This document shows positions 57,754 through 64,000 of a stretch of DNA of 64,000 bases, one piece after another (the stretch's first letter is position 1; the number at the start of each line of letters is the position of its first letter). Source of the stretch: Leucobacter sp. cx-328 (GTDB taxonomy: Bacteria; Actinomycetota; Actinomycetes; Actinomycetales; Microbacteriaceae). A program made the translations under genes and the position numbers. A model generated the notes under the pieces. The model saw only the letters and a program-made list of their open reading frames with translations. It was not told the origin of the DNA and did no database searches. The stretch spans positions 124,001 to 188,000 of the forward strand of contig NZ_JACVMX010000002.1 in the NCBI RefSeq assembly GCF_014530035.1, in the 5' to 3' direction.

Positions 57754-60384
57754 ATGCGTGATCAGCACTTCCAAGCTGGCGGTGCGGCAGAGAGCCGCTT
57801 CCCGCCAATGATTTCCGCGGCGATCATCGCGCCTGACCGTGTGCAGCGATTGCACGATGAGATTGCGCGGCCCAACGCGAGCGTGCTCCTGCTGGGGTCA
57901 CAGGGGAGCGGTCGACTCCGCCTTGCCCAGGACGTTGCACAGATGTTTGCCACGCAGGTTGAACACCCGTGGCGAGTGGTCGAGCTCCCGCCGCCCGCTC
58001 GTGCGGGTTACGTGTCGGTGTTCAGCATCGCGTTTCCCGAGGTTGATCTCGGCGATGACGACCCAGAGGTGCGAGCAGCTCGCATCGATGAAGCGCTGCA
58101 GCAACTGGGCTCTGTCGCGGGGGATGAACCACTTCTGATCGTTGCCCCGAACATCGACTTCGCGCTGCCGATCGATATTGCGACGCTTATGTTGCTGCAA
58201 CGGTTGCCGTACGTACGACTCATCGCCACTGCCTCGCGAATGACCGGCCCGCTGAATCGATGGACCGCGGGGACGAACCTCGTGCGACTTCCGGTTCCGC
58301 CGCTCACGGTTGAGGAAACAGACCGGATGCTGGCGCAGCTCCTCGCCGTGCCTCACATTGTGCCGTCGACGTTGCGCCGCTGGCACGCGGTGTCGCGCGG
58401 CAATGCCTATCTGCTTTCGATGCTCGCGATCGAAGCGGAGTATCAGGGACGCATTCACTACTCCCGTGACGGCGCATGGGTGAACGAGAACACTCAGGCG
58501 CCGTTGCGTGGCCTGGGAGAGTCCATTGCCGGGGTGTGCGATCCCGACGAATGGGCGCTGCTTGAGCAGATTTCACTGCTCGAACCGCTCTCCGAGACGG
58601 TGCTATTGCGGCGGATGCCTGCAGCGCCACTCAAGGCGCTCATTGAGTATGGGTTTGTTGCTTCCAGCTCGCACCACCAGGCGGGCAACGCGATTGAGAT
58701 CGCGCACCCGATGCTCGCTGATTCGATCCGCGCAATGATCTTGCCCCAGCGTAGGTACGAGGTCTTCGACGAGACGCTCGACATCCTGGAGCAGGAATAC
58801 GGCAAGTACGACCTGCTGCAATCGCCAATGCGCATGCTGCGATTGGTGATGTTGGCACTCGCGGTGGAGCGGGAAGCGCCGATCGCGTGGCTGTGGTCAG
58901 CGTTCCAATCGACGAAGTACAGTGGCGAACTCATGCTGAAGATGCGGATCGCGCAAGAAGTCATGGCGTGCTCGCAGTCAACGGCAGAACAGCGCATTGA
59001 ATGTGCGTTCGTGGTGATTAGCGTCGCACGGCTTGCGGGAGACCTGGAAGCCTATGCCTCTGCGGTGCGCATAGCCGAAGCGTCGCTGGCGGGAAGTGGC
59101 GATACCTCTGCGCTTTCCCTCACCGTCGCGACCCATGTCGGCACGGAGCTTGCGCTCTGGCACCACATGCACGACGCAGAGCCAAATCAGGCCTTCGAAG
59201 TGCTCGCTGAAGTCGCAGACCGATCCAGGCAGGGCGGCGGCGAAGGGGCGAAATACGTGCGCGGTATGCGGGCGCTCATGCTTGCGTGCACTGGCCGGCT
59301 TCGAGAGGCGTTTGCGGCAACCGAACCATCAGACGGAGTACTCGGGGCAGACACTGATGGCGCCGGAGCGCTCGGAAGCACGATCCGCGCCCTTATTCTG
59401 ACTCAACGCGGCGAGTCAGCGGCCGCGGTCGAGGAGGTCACGGCGATCCGTGTGCTGCACGGCGTCGGGCTGACCAGCCACACCGAACTTACGCAGTTGG
59501 TGTCCTTTGCGTGGGTGCTCGCCTTAGTCGCGAACAGCGATATCGAGCTTGCCCACGAGGACCTCGCAGACATGGAAGAACGAGCACTTCGCTCGGGTGA
59601 ATTTCTCGTGTTGCTCGGAGGCTGCGCGGCGGTCATCGCGCTCGAGGAAGGACGGTGGAATGTCGCTCTCGGTGAGGCCGAACGCCTGATTGATGGAATC
59701 AACGAGCGTGATGTGTACGGGGTTCTTCCCGTCGTGTACGCGATGCGCGCGTTTGCTGCCGCTGCGCTTGGCGATCACACCCTTGCCGAGCGCTCGATCA
59801 TCCTTGCCGAGAAGCCATCGAACGGCCTTGGCCGAGCTGTCGAGGGCATCTCGCGGATCCTCCTGCTCCGCGCTCGCCAGTGGGTGCGGGACCCGCTCGT
59901 TGCGGTGCGAGCAAGCCAAGCGGCAGAGTGGGCGCGCGAGCAGCAGCTCCCCGACACCGAGCTGCAGGCCTTGCACGTTGCGGTGTGTGAGCGTCGTACG
60001 GCGACCAGCGAAGAACTTGAACGTGCCGGCTTGCTCGCTGAAGTCGTTGGAACAGCCAAGGGCGATGCGATGCTTGCGCACATGCGTTGCTTTGCGCAGA
60101 ACGATCATGAACCTGTGCGTGTTGATGCGGCAGAGGAGCGGCGCCTTGCAAGTCTCGGCGTGCACCTGCCTCCGCCGCCCACCTCAGAGCTCACCGCGCG
60201 TGAACGCGAGATCATGATGCTCGCATCATTGGGCTATTCCAATAGGTTCATCGCGGATCGCCTCTACATTGCCCTTCGAACCGTCGAGACGCATCTTGCT
60301 CGAGTGTTCCAAAAGCTGGGTGTTACTAGCCGCGACGAGCTGGGCGCTTGGGCATCGCGCGAACGGTGGCGGCGCGACAGCTGA
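57754..60384 (+). CDS. Large LuxR-type ATPase regulator (1)
   Basis: 876 residues. The ATG is preceded by GGAGGGGG. The N-terminal AAA/STAND-like domain has a degenerate Walker A (LLGSQGSGRLRLA near residue 49), with Arg where Lys is expected. A long helical middle (about 300-760) resembles TPR-type sensor domains of MalT-like proteins. The C-terminal LuxR domain is ELTAREREIMMLASLGYSN then IADRLYIALRTVETHLARVF. Such regulators sense a ligand and activate nearby genes. The surface protein gene starts 132 bases later on the same strand, the obvious target, and a paralogue lies beyond it. Confidence 0.9.
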   Translation: MRDQHFQAGGAAESRFPPMISAAIIAPDRVQRLHDEIARPNASVLLLGSQGSGRLRLAQDVAQMFATQVEHPWRVVELPPPARAGYVSVFSIAFPEVDLGDDDPEVRAARIDEALQQLGSVAGDEPLLIVAPNIDFALPIDIATLMLLQRLPYVRLIATASRMTGPLNRWTAGTNLVRLPVPPLTVEETDRMLAQLLAVPHIVPSTLRRWHAVSRGNAYLLSMLAIEAEYQGRIHYSRDGAWVNENTQAPLRGLGESIAGVCDPDEWALLEQISLLEPLSETVLLRRMPAAPLKALIEYGFVASSSHHQAGNAIEIAHPMLADSIRAMILPQRRYEVFDETLDILEQEYGKYDLLQSPMRMLRLVMLALAVEREAPIAWLWSAFQSTKYSGELMLKMRIAQEVMACSQSTAEQRIECAFVVISVARLAGDLEAYASAVRIAEASLAGSGDTSALSLTVATHVGTELALWHHMHDAEPNQAFEVLAEVADRSRQGGGEGAKYVRGMRALMLACTGRLREAFAATEPSDGVLGADTDGAGALGSTIRALILTQRGESAAAVEEVTAIRVLHGVGLTSHTELTQLVSFAWVLALVANSDIELAHEDLADMEERALRSGEFLVLLGGCAAVIALEEGRWNVALGEAERLIDGINERDVYGVLPVVYAMRAFAAAALGDHTLAERSIILAEKPSNGLGRAVEGISRILLLRARQWVRDPLVAVRASQAAEWAREQQLPDTELQALHVAVCERRTATSEELERAGLLAEVVGTAKGDAMLAHMRCFAQNDHEPVRVDAAEERRLASLGVHLPPPPTSELTAREREIMMLASLGYSNRFIADRLYIALRTVETHLARVFQKLGVTSRDELGAWASRERWRRDS

Positions 60385-60516
60385 GTAAAATACGTGGTTT
60401 CCCACGATGCCTACGAACCGTCCTGAAACGTAATCTCCTTCCACGGATGACCGAAATCATGCGCAAGTTCCCGACCAGACTGAGACCTTGTGCTCGGTCC
60501 TGTGGAGGGAAAGATC

Positions 60517-62919
60517 ATGAGTGCTCGACGTCACGCACGGGACGCACGAAGAAGGGTTACTTGGCGAACGGTGCGACGCAGCATCATCGCCTTGATCGGC
60601 GCGAGCGCGCTGGCTTTGGGGCCAGGCGCGCTCGCCGCATACGCGGTTGATGAGGGGGCGGATCAGGCGGTTGCGGCGCAGGCCACAGCACCTGACGCTG
60701 GAGCTGTCGCACCAGACGCTGCCGCGCCCGCTACCGATGTACCTGTGGCTGCTGCGCCCGAGTCAGCACCCGCACCAGAGCCAGCTCCTGAGCCCGAAGT
60801 AACTGAGCCGGCAGCGCCTGCCGCAGAGGCCCCGACTGAGGAGGACGCTGCCCCAGTTGTCGAGCCTGCATCACAGCCGACGGATGACACCGACGCCGAT
60901 GCCGCTGATGCGCCACCGGCGGGCTCTAGTGCGGATCGAGCCGCTGAACCTGCGGAAGTTCAGGCAGAGGTGCCCTCCGCGGCAAAAACTGGCGGTGGCG
61001 GCAATGACGCCAACATCACCTTCTGCCACTGGCGGGGACAGTCGAAGGGCTGGGCGAAGCCGCAGACCTCGAATGCGAATAGCATCATTTCCCAAGGACA
61101 CACCGGACACCAGGGCAACCGAGACATCATTCCGCCGTTCACCGTGAAGCAGGGGCACCAGACCCTGACCTATCCAGGTCTGAACTGGGACGCTGCGGGC
61201 CAAGCGATTCTGGCAAATGGCTGCAAAGAGGTTCCCCCGGAGGTAGAGCCGCCAACGATGGTGCTGTCGGCAACCCCTGAGTGCATCGACGCTGATGTGA
61301 CGACGCAGGAGATTCTTGCAGTGCTTGTGAGCAAGGTGCAGGGTCGTGCCGGCGTCAGCATTGAGGTGAAAGGCCCCAACGGCTTCACGAAGACAGTGAA
61401 CAACGTCTCCGATGGCACAACGTCAATCTCGCTTGGTTCGCCAGGGGAATACACGCTGAAATTGATGCTCAAAGGGGCGATCGTCAGCACGTTGAACCTC
61501 TCGATCGAATCATGTGAAGTGCCCCCGCCGGTGTATGTCGGGGAGGCCCAGGTGTGTCACTTCATCTCTGATGAAGCTGGCTGGGAGAAGCGCACCGTAA
61601 CCGGCGAAGCGTTCGCGAATGGCTACGCGGCAGAGAACCCACAGTCAATCTTCAACGACTTCACGTTCACTGTTGATGGTCAGGAAGCGACGGTTGTCGG
61701 GCAGCATTGGGATGCTGAGGGACAAGCGTTCTTCGAGAACAACTGTCAGGAAGTCCCGCCGGTAGTCGAACCGCCAGCGATGGCGCTGTCGGCAACACCG
61801 GAGTGCATCGATGCCGAAGTGTCCACCCAGGAAGTGCTTGCAGTGCTTGTCAGCAAGGTGAATAGCCGGGCTGGTGTGAGTATTGAAGTGACCGGCCCGA
61901 ACGGTTTTACCAAGAGCCTGACAGGCTTGGGTGATGGCACGACCACATTCTCGCTGGGTGAATCTGGCGAGTACCACCTGACGCTCATGCTCGGCGATGA
62001 AGTCGTGAGCTCGCTCGACGTCACGATCGAGCTCTGTGACGAAGAGCCGCCGGTTACTGCAGACCCGACCACCGTCACACTGCAGTGCGTGGTGGGAACG
62101 GTACGAAGCGGATCGTCCGGCGCCTTCCAACTCACCGGGCTCGCCGAAGGCGAGAACTACATCGCCCTCGTGCGGGACTCGAACGGTACGCCGATCCCAG
62201 CAGTGGTGGGCCCGGTCGTAGGTGGCCAGGCAACGGCAACGCTAGCAATTCTTGGGAACGCGACGGGTGACTTCACGCTCGAACTCATTGCCGAGGGCGA
62301 CGAAGTAGCGACGATGTCGACGGCCTTCACGTTCACCGGCTGCGAGATTAAGGAAGTCGACCCCGAAGAGGAAGAATACGTAGACCCCACAATCAGTATC
62401 GGCACCGTGTGCTTCTCAGAAGATGCGGCATCGGTCCTCGAGGTCTCCCTCGCCAAGCTCATCAACGCGAATGGGTACAACCTCACAGTGACTCGTGCGG
62501 GAGGCGAACCAGTGTTGACGACGTTTGTGGCAGAAGGCAAGACCGCGACGAGAAACGTGCCGCTTACTGCGGCAGGATCTTACACGGTCGTGCTGCAGAA
62601 TCAGGAGCTCCCTGACATTGTGATCAGCGCAGATGCAACGGTCGCGGCCTGTGACACGGAGCCGCCGGTTGATCCTCCCGTCGATCCGCCTGTGACCCCG
62701 CCAACGAAGCCAGGACCGGTGACACCCGTGGTCAAGGTGAACCATCCCGCACCGAAGACGCAGGTAACCGCAACGCCAGCCACCCTCGCGGTGACTGGTG
62801 GTGAAGCTGGGACCATGTGGGCCGCGGTTGCTGGAGCAGTCGTTCTGGTCGGTGGTATCACCATCCTCGCCGGGTACCGGTCGAAGGGCAATGACTACCG
62901 GCCGCACGGTCGGCGGTAG
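60517..62919 (+). CDS. LAVTG-anchored surface protein with internal duplication
   Basis: 800 residues from the ATG at 60517 (GGAGGGAAAG upstream). A signal peptide (RRSIIALIGASALALGPGALAAYA) is followed by an acidic Ala/Pro-rich stalk (about 45-150). Two copies of an ~165-residue unit follow: each has a CHW/CHF start, a W-DA-GQA block, ATPECIDA-V-TQE-LAVLVSKV and an SIE-C/TIELC end. Two diverged beta-type domains come next. The C-terminus is a Pro-rich linker, LAVTG, a hydrophobic helix and a basic tail, so it is wall-anchored by a class E-type sortase. Each unit carries conserved cysteines, perhaps disulfides. The flanking LuxR genes suggest regulated display. Confidence 0.85.
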   Translation: MSARRHARDARRRVTWRTVRRSIIALIGASALALGPGALAAYAVDEGADQAVAAQATAPDAGAVAPDAAAPATDVPVAAAPESAPAPEPAPEPEVTEPAAPAAEAPTEEDAAPVVEPASQPTDDTDADAADAPPAGSSADRAAEPAEVQAEVPSAAKTGGGGNDANITFCHWRGQSKGWAKPQTSNANSIISQGHTGHQGNRDIIPPFTVKQGHQTLTYPGLNWDAAGQAILANGCKEVPPEVEPPTMVLSATPECIDADVTTQEILAVLVSKVQGRAGVSIEVKGPNGFTKTVNNVSDGTTSISLGSPGEYTLKLMLKGAIVSTLNLSIESCEVPPPVYVGEAQVCHFISDEAGWEKRTVTGEAFANGYAAENPQSIFNDFTFTVDGQEATVVGQHWDAEGQAFFENNCQEVPPVVEPPAMALSATPECIDAEVSTQEVLAVLVSKVNSRAGVSIEVTGPNGFTKSLTGLGDGTTTFSLGESGEYHLTLMLGDEVVSSLDVTIELCDEEPPVTADPTTVTLQCVVGTVRSGSSGAFQLTGLAEGENYIALVRDSNGTPIPAVVGPVVGGQATATLAILGNATGDFTLELIAEGDEVATMSTAFTFTGCEIKEVDPEEEEYVDPTISIGTVCFSEDAASVLEVSLAKLINANGYNLTVTRAGGEPVLTTFVAEGKTATRNVPLTAAGSYTVVLQNQELPDIVISADATVAACDTEPPVDPPVDPPVTPPTKPGPVTPVVKVNHPAPKTQVTATPATLAVTGGEAGTMWAAVAGAVVLVGGITILAGYRSKGNDYRPHGRR

Positions 62920-62941
62920 GTGAGGCTGACTCGAACTAGGT

Positions 62942-62985
62942 AGACACAGGTGAACCCGAGCGGGCGCTCGGGTTCACCTGTGTCT
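62942..62985 (+). terminator. Terminator of the LAVTG surface protein gene
   Basis: AGACACAGGTGAACCCGAGC (62942-62961) pairs perfectly with 62966-62985 across the loop GGGC: a 20-bp stem, 22 bases after the stop. The T tail is weak (GTGTCTG). Confidence 0.85.
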
Positions 62986-63252
62986 GTGTCTGGCGCGAGA
63001 CCGAGGCTGACGCACGGAGCCTTCAGTTAGGCGACATACGTAGTTTTTACGCAGATGCCATCGAGTGGGCAACGTGCTTCCAATAGGTGGCGCACGTTAA
63101 CACTTTTTGTTGACTGTTTGAAAGCTATGGCGACTACTCGCCAAATGCCAAGTTATAGGTGGTTTAGCAACAAATGTGAATTATCTTCTTTTCGGGGAAG
63201 AATATGCGTGTAACGCTTATTCTCAGAAAGTATTGCGTTTGGAGGGTGCGGA
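62986..63252. other. AT-rich promoter region of LuxR-type regulator 2
   Basis: The 333-base gap 62920-63252 has no gene. From about 63080 it is clearly more AT-rich than the rest of the window (for example AACACTTTTTGTTGAC and GAATTATCTTCTTTTCGG). A small inverted repeat GGCG-ACTACT-CGCC lies at 63129-63142. It probably contains the regulator's promoter. Confidence 0.5.
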
Positions 63253-64000
63253 ATGCGCTCGGATTATCCTTACGGCACACACGAGGCCGTACTGGGTTCA
63301 AGCCGTCTGGTGGGTGCGGCAGAGGTAGCGCCGGAGCGTCTGAATCGGCTGCTTGATGAGCTGAGAGACCCCAATACCTTTGTGGTGCTGGTGGGAGAGG
63401 CCGGAAGTGGCAGGACCGTACTCGCGGAAGAGGCGGCCGACACTGTGGCGTCCCGAAATGTCGACCCAACGCTCGTCGTTAAGCTGCCGACTCCGCCTCG
63501 CGGGGGACTTATGTCAGTGTTTGGTACGGCATTCCCTGACCATGCGATCGAAGGCGAAGACCCGTCATATCGCGCCGAAACGGTCGGGGCCGCACTCAAA
63601 CAACAGGCTGCAGCGGAGCACCGTGACCGAATTCTATTCATCGCTCCCAACGTTGATATGTACCGTCCGCGCGACCTTGCGACGCTCATGTTCCTGCATA
63701 GCATTCCGAACGTCTCAGTCGTCGGTACTGCAGCTCGCGTGACTGGCGCGTTGAGTCAGTGGACAACGAACACCAAGCTCGTGCGGATCGCGATCAAACC
63801 ACTGACACTTACGGAGGCTGATCGACTTCTTTCGGGCCTTCTTGGCGTGCGCAATATTGTGCCTTCTACCTTGCGTCAGTGGCACACAGCGGCTCGGGGT
63901 AATACCTACCTACTATCGATGCTCGCCCTTGAGGCCGAAGAGAAGGGGCGCATTCGTCGCTCGCGGGACGGCGCTTGGACAACATCGTTTGGCGGATCCG
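63253..64000 (+). CDS. Large LuxR-type ATPase regulator (2), N-terminal part (cut by window edge)
   Basis: 249 residues are visible before the right edge, with no stop. The ATG at 63253 has GGAGGG upstream. It is a paralogue of the 876-residue regulator at 57754: the degenerate Walker A reads VGEAGSGRTVLAEEA, again with Arg for Lys. The block VPSTLRQWHTAARGNTYLLS and the following MLALEAE match the first protein at 21 of 27 positions. The C-terminal LuxR domain would lie outside the window. It follows the surface protein gene on the same strand, so the surface gene is sandwiched between two related regulators. Confidence 0.85.
   Translation, partial: MRSDYPYGTHEAVLGSSRLVGAAEVAPERLNRLLDELRDPNTFVVLVGEAGSGRTVLAEEAADTVASRNVDPTLVVKLPTPPRGGLMSVFGTAFPDHAIEGEDPSYRAETVGAALKQQAAAEHRDRILFIAPNVDMYRPRDLATLMFLHSIPNVSVVGTAARVTGALSQWTTNTKLVRIAIKPLTLTEADRLLSGLLGVRNIVPSTLRQWHTAARGNTYLLSMLALEAEEKGRIRRSRDGAWTTSFGGS

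Noticed and set aside
1-64000. Prophage, insertion sequences or an integrative element
   Set aside because: No transposase, integrase, phage structural gene or attachment-site duplication was found; tRNA-Ser is intact with no duplicated 3' end nearby.

Overview
The window looks like chromosomal DNA of a high-GC Gram-positive actinobacterium of the Microbacteriaceae type; Leucobacter or a close relative is my best guess. The reasons are strong GC3 codon bias, GTG and TTG starts, LAXTG (sortase E type) wall anchors, DUF3151, and a Sec-containing FdhA/FdhB/NrfD formate dehydrogenase. The genus is inference. I see no phage, insertion sequence, CRISPR array or replication origin.

Left third (1-24.2 kb). 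After a partial flavin oxidoreductase, a secreted CHAP-like protein, tRNA-Ser(GGA), yajQ and a DUF3151 gene comes a complete selenocysteine decoding locus: tRNA-Sec, selA and selB on the minus strand, with selD divergent. Its client lies at 13.2-18.5 kb: fdhA (in-frame UGA at codon 189), fdhB and nrfD, joined by 4-base overlaps and read divergently from a TetR gene with two palindromic operators. Between them (8.3-12.8 kb) is a bacteriocin locus: a lactococcin-972-like peptide, two paralogous lipoproteins, a membrane adaptor, an ABC ATPase and an FtsX/MacB-like permease. purA, a chorismate mutase, an orphan AbiEi/DUF559 protein and a metal P-type ATPase follow.

Middle (24.3-46.7 kb). This is a nitrogen/amide and amino-acid catabolic region. 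It holds an MHS transporter, a YtcJ-like amidohydrolase and an M20 carbamoylase in one operon, then a D-2-hydroxyacid dehydrogenase, a ThDP enzyme, an amidase, a sirtuin, a divergent LysA-like decarboxylase with a polar amino-acid ABC transporter, and a DAACS symporter. Three PucR-family activators sit beside the enzymes they probably control. The intergenic gaps carry families of dispersed palindromic repeats.

Right third (46.8-64 kb). pyrE converges on a LAHTG-anchored surface protein. A POT peptide transporter, a glutamine/cystine-type ABC importer, a FadR-type GntR regulator, a gamma-glutamyltransferase and a TauE/SafE permease form a probable regulon: the same 17-bp palindrome sits in the promoters of the transporter genes on both sides. 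The window ends with two large paralogous LuxR-type regulators (the second cut by the window edge) flanking an 800-aa LAVTG surface protein with an internal duplication.

Points most worth a second look: the bacteriocin locus with its lipoprotein pair, the LuxR/LAXTG cassette, the three repeat families, and the GntR operator pair.
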